Assembly (NCBI RefSeq): GCF_905163445.1 | Contig: NC_053184.1 | Span: 11,594,001 to 11,658,000, forward strand | Length of the DNA: 64,000 bases | Direction of reading: 5' to 3' | Origin: Pararge aegeria | Lineage: Eukaryota; Arthropoda; Insecta; Lepidoptera; Nymphalidae | Part shown: in pieces, positions 25,101-35,934 of the stretch | Layout: every line of letters starts with the position of its first letter | Position numbering within the stretch: the stretch's first letter is position 1 | Made by a program: the position numbers and the translations under genes | The notes under the pieces: generated by a model | What the model was told of the DNA's origin: nothing | What the model saw: the letters and a program-made list of their open reading frames with translations, nothing else | The model's database searches: none

Positions 25101-26994
25101 ACAAAAAAACTATTTGATTTCGTTTGCTTTCGAACTCTATTATCAAGCCCGCGTGATTAAGGCAGTGAGTAACATATTGAATCGATGGATTCAGATATGT
25201 GTGTTTATTAATATATTTTTCACTGGAATGTAAATCGATATTAAAATTTTACAAAAAATACTATATTTTCACATCCGACTGTAGAGGTGAAATAACATCC
25301 TTGCAATGATCAAAGACCGCATATGTCGCAGTTTAAAACTAGGATATGTTAAATTAAAGAAATGACTAAAACTTGAACATTAAACGGTTGCTTATTTTAG
25401 ATAACTACTCATTAAAATAAGAAACACGTTCCTCTTTAAAAATTCCTCCCGAAGATTGATTGTAAAAGAGTTGACATACTGACAGCTAATTGAAATACGC
25501 CCATATGCAGTGTTTTTGCTCTAAGCAACAGAGGGCTAATCTCGCGACACCCCTCTCGATACTTTTTCTTGCATTGCCATCTTTAAAGGGTTAAACTTCT
25601 CACCGCGAGGGATTTTTAAAATGCAATATATCATATATTTGGTTCTTGCTTAATAATAAGCTTGGTAGGTTTTTGACGTATAGATGTGTTTTAATATTTG
25701 GACTAGTTATACTCAGATAAGAAATGGCGCAAATTCGGCTTTATCTAGGTGCTTAATAACAAATTCCTCAACTTAGCTAATTATTAATAATTCTTACTTA
25801 CTTCGTCAGTCTGTCACTTCATCTTTCTTTTTAATCTGCAAGGAGATATTTATGCGGTCTGTATAAACTTTAAAATATTTTGAAATAATGTCCATTTAAC
25901 TTTATTGCAAATGTAAATAACGAAGTATTCAAGTAAGTTAATCTACTTAGTACCTAATGAACGATTTCAAGGTATAATGACCTTGTTACGCGAATTGGAA
26001 TATATAAGACAGCGCAATAGTTTACAAAACAGAAAATTTTCAACCACACTTTGATAAGACATCTAACGTATGGTAGACAATATCCTTCGATGTGTAGTTT
26101 AGATTTAATATTTTCACATTAAATATTAGAGCAGCGGTATCGTTGCACTTCTAAATGTAAGATCACTAAATTTATTTAAATTTTAAATTTTTATGATTTA
26201 TATACCCAATAATTCTAAATTCGAATAAATACAAAATTCAAATTCATAAAGTCTTTGTTCATGTAGGCCTATCAGATTTATTATCGGGTATTGTAATTAT
26301 TTTACACGTAGTTCAAATTGCTCCATGTTCATAATTTCATAAAGTTCTACCTTTAAATACTTCTTTATGTTGGTTTAGTTATCGTAGTATTCCAAAAATA
26401 AGATCAATTGCAAATGCGTATGATATGTTATTCCTGGATACTCCAGGGATTCGTTTTAAAACAAGCATGTGTTTTAAAGCCCTTTAATTGAGCTGTTTTA
26501 CAAAGAAGGGTTGCGCCCGCACTTCGCATTGCTATACATAGGCGCAGCCCTCCGTACTGTGACAGACTAATTTCAAAACGTATTGTAAATAATCCCAAGG
26601 CTTTGTTTTTGTGTTTCCGGCGAGTGACATTTTTGACGTTTTAACAACCGCTATTGTTATACCAATAAAAAAACGTAAAGTTCAATTAGATAAAAAAACT
26701 ACTCGAGAAGAACTTTATAAACGCGTCGATCTACCAAGGCTACATAAATCGCAGAGAAGCTGTGCGTAACAACTACGTCATTTCAGTAGATAGGTATATA
26801 TAACGTAAATAAAACTTCAATAGGTATTATGTCATACTCATGTAAGATATAATGTAGAGCTAACATAAAAAACTATAGGTATATGTAATCCACCAATAAA
26901 ACAGCTCAATAACATATAGTATAATGCTTACATATATTCATACATCAGAGTAATACATAAGATAAGGAAAACGTGTGTGCTAATTTATTCGCGA
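22156..26994. other. Anonymous DNA, repeat-poor desert
   Basis: Nearly 5 kb without a recognised repeat, hairpin or coding frame, unlike the repeat-dense 28-49 kb part. Slightly GC-richer patches are at 22380-22520, 23520-23600 and 26500-26640. Confidence 0.45.
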
Positions 26995-27215
26995 TACCGT
27001 ATAACGTTCCGATACGGAGCGTGCTCACAGTCTAGACTCCTTCCTATTGGCTAACAGCGAGGGAGGGCGATCCTCCTTCCTCTCGAATGATGCGATTCGC
27101 GAACCACTACATACAAACCCATAGCGAATCGCGTCCTGCGAAAATAACATAGCGACGCACACAAACAACTACGTATATCTCCGGTCCTCTCGGTAGCATA
27201 ATATAAGCGAAATAC
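26995..27215. promoter_or_regulatory. GC-richer island, possible regulatory element or promoter
   Basis: It includes CGATACCGTATAACGTTCCG, GGCTAACAGCGAGGGAGGGC, GATGCGATTCGCGAACC and the near repeat AGCGAATCGCGTCC, so a CGATTCGCG/GAATCGCG pair about 40 bp apart. No frame of note. Confidence 0.2.
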
Positions 27216-27711
27216 CAGGCGCTCATAAATGTTTCTTTTAGAGATATAGGTACATTATGTTGTTTTATACGAATAGTTTACTAAAGTCGCAAAGTAAATG
27301 TTGCTTAATAAGATTCTATTAAAAGGATAAATAGTAGTAAATTGTATTCTAATCAATCGACATCGACACAATTGCATATTGTACCTATCGGGACTGGTCT
27401 TTGCACAATTGCTCAACGGCTGCTTTCCGAAGCGCATTATAAGTTCAGAGGTCATTTCGGGGCAAGGATGCATTTATTTATTCAACGGTATGGCCGGTAT
27501 ACCTAAGCAGATATAAAATACTTTTGTACTTATGATGAGAACTTTATAGAAAAAAATTATATACATCAATTATTTTTTATTCATCATACATTAGCTAAGT
27601 ATGTTTCCTATTTATAAATAATATAAATTTCTACGTGCCTAGTCAGTAGATAATTTATATAAATTGTTATTCTGCATAAAGTATCTACGTTAACACTTAG
27701 ACATATATATG

Positions 27712-28016
27712 TACTAGCTATTGCCCGCAACTTCGTCTGCGTTTGATTTTGTTTTTAAAGTATTCCGTATCGCTAAGCCTTAAATGAGTATAGTAGTATA
27801 TGTATATATATATATATATAACATGTGACGGTCAATTAATTATAGACAAATAATTTGCAATAAAATAAAATTGCGACTATAATTAAAGATCTAAGCTATC
27901 CTATCTCTTAAGTTGGACCAGACTGCTCACGGTGTGCCAATTTAATTTAAAATCGGTTAAGTAGTTTAGGAGTCCATCGCGGACAAACATCGTGACAGGA
28001 GATTTATATATATTAA
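27712..28016 (+). repeat. Interspersed repeat with TA microsatellite
   Basis: It opens like the 57.7 kb repeat (CTAGCTATTGCCCGCAACTT, CGTCTGCGTTTG, CCGTATCGCTAAGCCTTAAA). An alternating TA run lies at about 27798-27821. It then switches to AAAATCGGTTAAGTAGTTTA, GGAGTCCATCGCGGACAAAC and ATATATATTAAGAT, a second variant ending. Confidence 0.55.
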
Positions 28017-28554
28017 GATTGACGTTTCATTTAAATTAATAACTTATTTTTTGTTGATGCGAATTTCATTCCTGTCGAGTGTAAAATCCTTTTAAAATAA
28101 CCATTGAACACAAAAAGTATAAGGTTTACCTATAACGTTTAATAATATAGGTCTTAGAAAAACGATGTCCTGGACCTATTTACCATTTATTAGTACTTAC
28201 TTATCTATACATTTCTAAAAATGAATTTAATTTAAATTTTGTAAACGTTATGTTAATAAATAAGGATTAAAATTCCTATCCACAAGTTTTTGTTTTTAGT
28301 AGAGGTGTGATATTGGAATTTATAGACTGTTGCTTACCGATGTCTTATACTTATGGAACTAGGAAGATGTTACAAAGTGTATTTCATTACATCTCAGTTT
28401 CAAAAAATAGCTAAATAAAAGTTTCAACATTCGATCTACTCTTACATATCTTTTATTTTTTTAATCGTCAGATAAGCTATGTGTTTTTTCAAAACATCAA
28501 ACTTATTTAGTTAGATTTTATTTGAAGATTTCAATATCATCCCTTAATCAAATA

Positions 28555-28800
28555 ACAAGATTAATAGCGTAAATAAATCGCAGCGTAACGGTCACGAAAG
28601 TATTTTGTGTGTGAGAAATAAATCGAAGCGGTCAGTGCAAAACTGCCCACTGGGCTAATGATCACCTTAACAAAACGCCAAACAAAAAACCGGCCCGCAA
28701 ATTCAACAAAGCCAAAACAACAAAGAACAAAGGTGGCGTTTTCGTACAATACACCACCATATTAATTACCCTTCTCAAGAACATTTAACAATAGCAAGGG
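28555..28800. promoter_or_regulatory. Complex non-repetitive stretch, possible enhancer
   Basis: AACAAAACGCCAAAC, CAAAACAACAAAGAACAAAG (Sox/TCF-like AACAAAG cores) and GGGCTAATGATCACC occur between repeats. The short minus-strand frame 28561-28749 has no recognisable protein. Low confidence. Confidence 0.15.
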
Positions 28801-28907
28801 TTTAATATGCTTATAGTAAATAAAAGAGCCGTAAACTGACCGCTGTCCACTACCCAATGCATTTTAGATGCGATTATAAAATTCGATGTGACATTTATTA
28901 TCAAACC

Positions 28908-29115
28908 AGCTGTTCACCGCTGCTTCGTATGCGGTCTTTTGGTTTTTCATTAATCTGACATTTTCCCGGGATAAAAAGCCTATGTGTTAATCCAGGGTGT
29001 AATCTATCTATGTTCCAAAATTCAGTCAAATTGGTTCAGTTGTTTTGCGAAAAGAGTAACAAACATCCAACCATCCATCCTTAAAAACTTTCGCAATTTT
29101 AATATTAGTAGGATT
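28908..29115 (+). repeat. Interspersed repeat, diverged GTTGCCC type
   Basis: ACCAGCTGTTCACCGCTGCT opens a diverged copy. CCCGGGATAAAAAGCCTATG, TCAGTTGTTTTGCGAAAAGA and GTAACAAACATCCAACCATC follow, and AATTTTAATATTAGTAGGAT closes it. Confidence 0.55.
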
Positions 29116-29377
29116 TATATATTGAATACCTATATTGAAACCGTAAGCAATATTGCAAATTGATGTTTTACTCGTATGGAAAAAAAATTCTGAAATGTCT
29201 TAGTACTTTTAAAAAAACCTTATTTACCAGAAATACCTTGATTGTATACGGCGAGAAAATTTCCTCGTGAGCTTCTTTTTTGGTACTCCTGTAATAACAG
29301 TTAATGTATATTTGTTATAGTCTATTTTGCCTCACCTCGTTACGTGGGTTTTCTTTTCACATAAGCAATTGCAATTG

Positions 29378-29520
29378 GACTTAACAATTATACGTTGTGA
29401 AGTCAACATCAAACGTGCCTAGATATTTGAAAATCCGTAAGGTGGTGTTTAAAGAACTTGTAAGCTGCACTGTTTAGAATAATCTGGTTGTCATAGATTA
29501 TAGCAAATTAAGCATTTATA
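29378..29520 (+). repeat. Diverged copy of the 36.5 kb repeat family
   Basis: ACTTAACAATTATACGTTGT, GAAGTCAACATCAAACGTGC and GATTATAGCAAATTAAGCAT keep the order of the 36.5 kb copy with large divergence between the blocks. A single 55-bp unit is present. Confidence 0.4.
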
Positions 29521-30239
29521 TAGAATATTACATAAGCAACCAGCAATGTACGGCAGTTACGATATTTTTCTCGCTTCGCAATTAACAAAATGAGTTATCG
29601 TAAAATCACAAAAAGGTCAAGAAAAGCAGTTGTTTTGTGTTATTCTAAATCATATTACCTTTTGTGAAATCAATTTACCTTTTATGATAACAATCATTAT
29701 TTTGAAGATATATAACTGTAAAGTACCACGCTACAAGTTTTACGTAAGCCGAACCCTTAGCAAATAAAATATTCAATATCAAGGCTACTTTAGCGGACCT
29801 TCGAAGGGACAGCACTTGTCAAGCGTGGGTCAGAGGTGACGAACGGACCGAAATACACCCGTTTTATATTGAATCTAAAGATTATTTACATTGTAAGGGC
29901 ACATAGATTCAATACGTATACCTATTTGTCTATGGAATCTTTTAACATAATATGAACCAATTAATCGAAAGATATTGAGTTCGGAAATGCGTTGCGTAAT
30001 TTTTCACCGTTCAAAATCCGAATTTCGACAAAGAGATCATATCTTCTATTGTACTTTAGAAACTAATTAGTGTTATAGGTATATATTGAATGCCAAACTC
30101 AACAATTGCAAATAGGAAAACGAACATCGATACGACGAACGATGATAACATGCAAAATAGTTTCGCGTACTTTTGTATAGTGTAACTAACTGGCAACAAT
30201 GAAAGGGTAACAAGTGTTAGGGTGAAGGCAACGATTTGC

Positions 30240-30310
30240 AGTAGGATTGTAATTTCGCTAGCCGTTGGTCACCTCTGACCGATGACCACTGACCTCATGG
30301 GACTGAGAAC
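30240..30310. repeat. Dispersed GTTGGTCACCTCTGACC repeat, copy 1
   Basis: GCCGTTGGTCACCTCTGACC, GATGACCACTGACCTCATGG is nearly repeated at 32839 (GCCGTTGACCACCTCTGACC, GATGACCGCTGACCTCATGG). A shorter piece is at 34726 and a reversed piece at 29822. This is a repeat family local to 29.8-34.8 kb whose class is unknown. Confidence 0.6.
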
Positions 30311-30489
30311 TTGAACTCATGACATTGAAATATTATTGAAGATTAATTTGAAAGAGTACTTGTGAAAATGTGCTTACACATCCATATAATAAAAATTTCT
30401 AAAATCCCGATTTAGTACATTATTCCACTATGAAAGTATTATATAAATTTTCATTTGATACACATATTAAGAGAGTTGAGAAAAATATG

Positions 30490-30680
30490 TTACCTGCCAT
30501 TTTATTGGGGCAGCCATCTTGAACCGATTTTCACCAAACATAGCATAGTAACAGCACTCCCAACAAAAAAAACAAAATTAATATCGGATCATCCGTTCGG
30601 GAAATAAGATGCCACAGACAGACACCCACACACAGACTTATAACACCTCGTCGTTTTTGCGTCTGGGTTTAAAAATTGGC
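30490..30680 (+). repeat. Interspersed repeat (CCGTTCGGGA...CAGACAGACA type)
   Basis: ACCGATTTTCACCAAACATA, TCGGATCATCCGTTCGGGAA, TGCCACAGACAGACACCCAC and AACACCTCGTCGTTTTTGCG occur in the order of a common lepidopteran repeat. The class is not evident. Confidence 0.55.
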
Positions 30681-31524
30681 TTTTTTTATTTAGCCCCCCG
30701 TAAGTGACGTCAAGCTCCTACCCACTGGGCTATCACCGTTTAATCCCTTCTTGCGTTTTATCTATACAATATACCAAAAAGTAATAATTTGTATTATGCC
30801 AATTTACTAATAAATCTAAAGAGAAGGCTGTTTGAATGTTTGAACGCGCTAAACCTAAAATAACTCAGTAAGATTCGAAAAAAAAAATACTTTAGATCAG
30901 TAACCTAATAAATTGTAAGCCAGGTTAAAAATTTTATGCTTTTTATTTTGAAACAAAACAAAAATATCATTGAACATGATAAATTTGGGGCAAATTAAAA
31001 GTACTCAGAAAATGCTGAGTATTCCTACTCAGTCCTAATTCATAAATTCTGATAAGTTATGTTCTATAAACTGTATATAAAAGAAATTCCATCTACCTTA
31101 TTTACCAGGGCAGACCTATCACCAAGATATTTGATTACGATTGCATCCATAGAAAATGAAATGACTTAAAGTTTTAGCTATTCGTATGTTGTGGCAGCTC
31201 AAATCAGACTAATATACAGACAATCAGAGCTGGAGTAACATTGATCGGCACCTGTATGTGGATATGTGACACAATTTGAGGATCAGAATTTTACCATGCG
31301 TCCGTGCTGCTGACACCTAGAGTAAGTTCTCTAAATATGGACCAGTCTTATAATATGGACCATAGCAACATTAGGCAAGATGGCGCTGCTATCAATGTGA
31401 AGTTAGCTGCATTTGATGACCTTACCTGGTCGCGTTCCGCCAGGGAATTCTAACAGAGCTAGATGTGCGTACGTGTCAGCGGCAACCATTTTGAGATTAG
31501 AGCGCTATTTGATGTAAATTTTCG

Positions 31525-31785
31525 GTAAGTTTTGTAACATTATTACAGCTACAATTATAATCATTATATTTGAACTGTCCCCATTCGGGAAACTTTATAG
31601 TGCTACTAATTATTCGTCAAGTAATTCGTGGCTGTATCTTATAACATTATTTTTTTACGAAATTATAACTTTGATATTGCATCATTTTGTAATATGGACC
31701 TATGAATGGTTTTGAAAATGGACTAGTGGTTCATATTATGATCCATAGACCATATATTGTAAGCCTTGTTCACTTTTTGTTTTAG
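31525..31785 (+). other. Possible 5'-UTR intron of the pogo-like element
   Basis: TTTTCG is followed by GTAAGTTTTG at 31525, a good donor. CACTTTTTGTTTTAG ends at 31785, a good pyrimidine-rich acceptor placed four bases before the transposase ATG. The pair is inferred from splice-signal form and position; transcript data were not available. Confidence 0.4.
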
Positions 31786-31788
31786 GAT

Positions 31789-32238
31789 ATGGCGACAACA
31801 CCTAAACAAAGGAATAGGCAGGTGACAAATATGAAACTCGGGAGGAAAGCAACATTTCCCGCCGAGTTAGAGGCCGATCTAGCTGCATATGCATGTTAAG
31901 TACACATGGAAGAATGTACATGTACATCCATTACGCGGCTAAAGGGCTTTAACAAAGAAAACGTTTACGCTTTTTTCAAGCTGTTAGATGAAGCTATGGA
32001 TAAATTCAAATATACGGCAAACAATATATACAATGTTGATGAGACCGGAATAGCAGTGGTACCTTCAAAAATACCAGAAATATTGGCCGAAAAAGGTAAA
32101 AGACAAATAAAATCTACAACATCAGCTGAAAGAGGTTCAACAGTGACTTGCGTAATATGTAAGAATGCCGACGGTTCATTTGTAACTATGGTGGTTGTTA
32201 CTACTACACTGAGGAACGTAATTATAATAGTTAAATAA
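31789..32238 (+). pseudogene. Broken pogo/jerky-like transposase
   Basis: A transposase of this kind binds the terminal repeats and cuts with a DDE/DDD catalytic triad. The frame opens at ATG 31789 as MATTPKQRNRQV, then GRKATFPAELEADLAAYAC, similar to the N-terminal psq-type helix-turn-helix region. It hits TAA at 31897-31899, then stays in frame from 31906 to 32238. That downstream part has RLKGFNKENVYAFFKLLDEA, NIYNVDETGI with the first catalytic Asp, and STTSAERGSTVTCVICKNAD, the order seen in pogo/Tigger/jerky proteins. The central DNA-binding part is largely missing between the blocks, and the catalytic core after GSFVTM is lost. AG at 31784-31785 and GT at 31525 suggest an intron just upstream of the ATG. 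Confidence 0.8.
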
Positions 32239-32554
32239 AAATGGATGTTATTCGCTATTAAACTTAGTGTGCTCCATATTAGACACCATAGGTCCATTTA
32301 AAAAACCTAGTGGTCCATATTAAGCTGCCTATTTTAAAATGTTTAAATTTGTCATATTTTATAGAAAAATTTAGTTTGTTAAATAATTTGTTTCTTTAAG
32401 ACATTTTAAGTAATACTTATAATTCTAAAATAGTTTCTGTACTAATTGAATTCAAAAAGACTGATTTCGCTTCCTTATTTTGTGTTTTATTTATACAAAT
32501 CCTTATGGTAGTCCATATTTAGAGAACTTACTCTAATAATAAAAAAAATATTAC

Positions 32555-32640
32555 TGTTTGGTGTGGAGTATGAAAATCGAAGAAAATATAATTCACACCG
32601 TATAGATTCTCCTTCTTTTCACGCAGTATAGCAAATAAAT
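32555..32640 (+). repeat. Fragment of the 36.5 kb repeat family
   Basis: CTGTTTGGTGTGGAGTATGA, TTCACACCGTATAGATTCTC and GCAGTATAGCAAATAA correspond to CTGTTTGGTGTATGGAGTAT, ACACCATACAGATTCTCCTG and GGAGTATAGCAAATTGA. It begins about 20 bp after the pogo-like element ends. Confidence 0.55.
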
Positions 32641-32804
32641 TTTAGTACATTGTATGTAATATGCGTTTGTATTTACACCTCTTACATTAAATAAATCTAA
32701 TAATAATAACCCAAAAGACTAAGTTTGAAAATCTACTTTTTTGAAGTCTGTAAAAAAATAATAATGATATAAAACCTTGACTATGAAATTAATCCCTGTT
32801 TGAG

Positions 32805-32925
32805 AGTTATTCGCAACCCCTCGGTTGGCCCAATGTCCAGCCGTTGACCACCTCTGACCGATGACCGCTGACCTCATGGGATAGACAACTTGTTTCATTC
32901 ATACCCGTAGGTATCCGAGTACTGA
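32805..32925. repeat. Dispersed GTTGGTCACCTCTGACC repeat, copy 2
   Basis: It includes the 40-bp block shared with copy 1 and then TGACATTGAAAT, which copy 1 also has about 30-40 bp further on. The similarity therefore extends past the core with small indels. Confidence 0.6.
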
Positions 32926-33118
32926 CATTGAAATTTGCGTTATTATGTTTTAAAAACGCATTTTTAAATATATTTAATATATACTCAGGTCTTTCATTTG
33001 AATAAACCAAGATATATATAATAAGTTAACTATAGTCTCTTGGTCTTTAACTAAAGTATCTGAAGAAACTCTGCAGTTGCCTCAGTCTTCAAAGTTTAAT
33101 TTAGTATATTTTTTGTTT

Positions 33119-33385
33119 GACGGCCGAGTGGCGCAGTGGGCAGCGACCCTACTTTCTGAGTCCAAGGCCGTGGGTTCAATTCCCACAACTGGAAAATGTT
33201 GGTGTGATGAACATGAATGTTTTTCAGTGTCTGGGTTTTTATCTGTATATTATAAGTATTTATGTGTATTATATTCATAAAAAAATATTCATCAGCTATC
33301 TCAGTACCCATAACACAAGCTACGCTTACTTTGGGGCTAGATGGCGATGTGTGTGTATTGTCGTTGTTTATTTATTATTATAAAT
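33119..33385 (+). mobile_element. tRNA-derived SINE, family A, copy 1
   Basis: The tRNA-like head has an A box (GTGGCGCAGTGGGCAGCG) and a B box (GGGTTCAATTCCC). The shared body runs GAACATGAATGTTTTTCAGT, ATTCATCAGCTATCTCAGTA and GCTAGATGGCGATGTGTG, and the end is a TATTTATT-type simple repeat. The internal Pol III promoter boxes are typical of tRNA-derived SINEs. Short frames on both strands of this segment are incidental. Confidence 0.88.
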
Positions 33386-33534
33386 AATTGTCTTTTATAC
33401 CTCTTATATAGTACAATTATAACAAAATCGTAATCAGACTTTTTTCCTTTTTTCTGTGAAATTCTTGAAACTCATCTCATACAATGTTTTAATACGATAC
33501 TAGTATTTGTTATTTGACAAGAAGGAAGGTTTAA

Positions 33535-33568
33535 GGTTTAGGAAAAGCTAACCTGCTTTTCCTAAACC
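33535..33568. repeat. 14-bp-arm hairpin
   Basis: GGTTTAGGAAAAGC and GCTTTTCCTAAACC are perfect inverted arms around TAACCT. It is short, and nothing around it suggests a transcript. Confidence 0.7.
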
Positions 33569-33569
33569 G

Positions 33570-35479
33570 TAATCGTAGATTTCTAGAAAATTCGTATGTT
33601 AGCAAAATTCGCATATATAAGAGCGCCAACAGCTGTTCTTCAAATAATAATATTCAATATTATGTGTTATTTAATTTCTAACTTAACCTTCTTCTTTGCT
33701 TCGTACACTGTGAAACTTTACTCAGGTAAGTAGTCAGGTCATATATATACATATATTGATTTCCAATACAGTAAGTTAAAATTGAAGCTCCAGTTCGTAA
33801 CGACCTGTGCCTTGGGAAATTTTAACACGCAGTCATGCCAGAGTCTCCATTTACGTCCACTTAAATTTAACCATAACTCTCGTAGCTTTTAAACTTTAAA
33901 GTCATAGTTGACGAACTTTTAAGCAGATAAAATGCAAAATAGAGACGAGATTAAATTTAATAACAATCTATTCCAAACTACAGACTTAAACCTTAAAATA
34001 TGAATTTTCCCGGGGTAGTACCTTAAATTCTTTTAATAAACTTTCAATGATCGCTTGATTCAAGTGGTCATACCAACTTTCCGATAGTTCACTGTTCAAT
34101 TATTTCCCCATAGGCTTCTAAGAAATTCATTTGCGAATATGTACTGATGTGGAAAATATTAGTAACTCATTATGCGATGTCGATTGATGGGCCAAATTGA
34201 ATAGCAGCCTTGATCTGTGATATCGCGTGGTTGGAAATGAGTACAACGTATTCCAGAATAGACCGACTTTAATAATTTTCACTACACTCCTTCAAGGCAG
34301 GTATAAATTATTTCCAAGAATCGTGACGCAAGTAGGTACATTCAGTTGCATGACTATAGACTGTAGTCCGCAATAATAAATCGACTTGGAGGGTTTCTAA
34401 GTTTAGTCTTAAGCTCAGAGTGACCGGTACTAGAGAACTCCGATGTTTATTAATTTGGCCCTACATAAATTAAGCTAATATTCGGGTATTTAAATATTTA
34501 AAAGAAAATACAGACAGTAAAACATCTATACTTTTAATATACTCCTGGAGAAAATTATCGTTGCTAAAGATGGCATTAGATGCACTTACTATTAAGCCAT
34601 CCTCCGATTGAAGAATGTTAAACAAAGAACATCTGAAAACTATATTTTGTATAGAGCTGTGAATCATTATAAGTACCCTATTAAAATCAATAAAGAATCG
34701 GTTGCGAAAGGGTTGTAACTGCCCGTTGGTCACCTGTGACCTGTCCTGTATTAGCATAACAAGTGGGTACATATGCGTTCATTCTTTGTGGGTATCTATA
34801 CGCTATTTAATTTTAAAGAATCTTTAGATTTATCCTAAAATGATTGAATGTATTGTCAGAATGTACCATTGGACATATCTATCGAACAAATTGTATCGGT
34901 CTTGTCAAAAGAGTTAAAATCATTAATAGTATGTGTAAGTATCTTTTTCAGACCTGAATTTAAAAATTTAATAAAAAGTCTATTTCTAACAACCGGTAGG
35001 TATCCTGAGATAAGCGTTTGCTGACTTATTAATCCTTTAGCTTTATTATACTAAGTAGGTGAAGATCAATCGCGGATAAAGTTGTTCCTTTGCGTACTCT
35101 AACAGGGTTAAGTAAGGATAGTATTTTGCATTGTAGTAAGGCGCTTTGCCTTATTGTCGGATAAAGTCTGTCTGTTCGTAGTGATTACTAAATAAATTAT
35201 ACCTACTAAGAAGCATCTGATTGAAGTAACGGTTTAACGGTAGGCAAGAAAACACTTACCTGATGTTGATGTCATATGCATAAAAATAAAGTATTAAAAT
35301 AATTAATATTAATATTCATACAATTTGGGCGCAATAACCCGTAATATGCATATAATAGTTTTATGCCAGAGGTGTTAAAATATTTTCAGTTATTTAGCAC
35401 TAAACACAATGTATGGTGTAAAGTATGAATAATTTCATAAATACTAATGTATTTCAGGTTCAAATGTTACAGGATTAAC
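33570..35479. other. Anonymous DNA with a short dispersed-repeat piece
   Basis: Apart from GCCCGTTGGTCACCTGTGAC at 34722, a partial copy of the 30.2 kb repeat, nothing is recognised. Confidence 0.45.
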
Positions 35480-35700
35480 ATAAAATCAATTTAACCACGG
35501 CCCCGGTATTAATGTCGCGATTTCTATGCAGGCTGACGCATACACGTGCAAGTTAATCGCCTGTTTCGCAATCCGAAACAATGAGGTTCAATGATCGACG
35601 TGACATGATTAATTATAAACGTTTCCGCTACCACGACAGCACCTATTTAACCAGATTATTTTGATGCTATTTTCGCATGCTAATAGCTAATTAAATTATT
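35480..35700. promoter_or_regulatory. Complex stretch with clustered TAATTA-type sites, possible enhancer
   Basis: Next to GGCCCCGGTATTAATGTCGC and CGCATACACGTGCAAG are GATTAATTATAAAC and GCTAATAGCTAATTAAATTA, clustered homeodomain-type cores. The stretch is unrelated to the LINE end that follows at 35700. Function is inferred only. Confidence 0.2.
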
Positions 35701-35905
35701 AACGACGAGGCTGCTTGGAACCAGGTCGCTCCGCTCTCATCTCTCATAAGATAGAAACATTCTAAAGATAAGATGACTGAATAATCTGCCTTCCGAACCG
35801 GTGGTACAGTCACTACATACATACTGACTTGACTTGACGTTTCAAAAGTGCTTATAAATTAGGCCTACTTGAAATAAATGAATTTTGAATTAAAAATTTG
35901 AATGG
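35700..35905 (+). mobile_element. LINE 3' UTR fragment
   Basis: It carries GAGGCTGCTTGGAACCAGG, CCGCTCTCATCTCTCATAAG, CTGCCTTCCGAACCGGTGGT, GACTTGACGTTTCAAAAGTG and TAGGCCTACTTGAAATAAAT with a TTTTGAAT end, in the same order as 57375-57610. It lacks the AGAGCAACTGCTGAG block, so it has an internal deletion as well as 5' truncation. Confidence 0.75.
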
Positions 35906-35934
35906 GAGCCATAAAATACTCATCATCTATATAT

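Larger units (their letters stand above)
31352..32331. repeat. Subterminal TAATATGGACC-type motifs in the pogo-like element
   Basis: Copies or near copies of TAATATGGACC lie at about 31354 and 31691 (plus) and 32319 (as GGTCCATATTA, minus). Variants are near 31735-31755, 32270 and 32292. The outer repeats also end in AATATGGAC. Repeated motifs inside the ends of such elements commonly bind the transposase; that role is inferred here. Confidence 0.5.
31320..32533 (+). mobile_element. Pogo-like DNA transposon, internally deleted
   Basis: Perfect 23-bp terminal inverted repeats starting GAGTAAGTTCTCTAAATATG occupy 31320-31342 and 32511-32533. A TA lies immediately outside each end (31318-31319 and 32534-32535), the target duplication expected of the Tc1/mariner-pogo superfamily. 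The interior carries a broken transposase (31789-32238) and several copies of a subterminal motif, TAATATGGACC, in both orientations. At 1.2 kb it is much shorter than an autonomous pogo-type element, so it is probably mobilised in trans if at all. Confidence 0.85.

Noticed and set aside
31965..32297. Minus-strand 110-codon frame
   Set aside because: It is the antisense shadow of the transposase frame.
33118..33195. A tRNA gene at the SINE head
   Set aside because: A and B boxes are present but the cloverleaf is not closed and the head recurs fused to the same SINE body at four sites.
33077..33383. Several overlapping short frames around 33.1-33.4 kb
   Set aside because: They lie within the family A SINE and recur with every copy, so they are not host genes.
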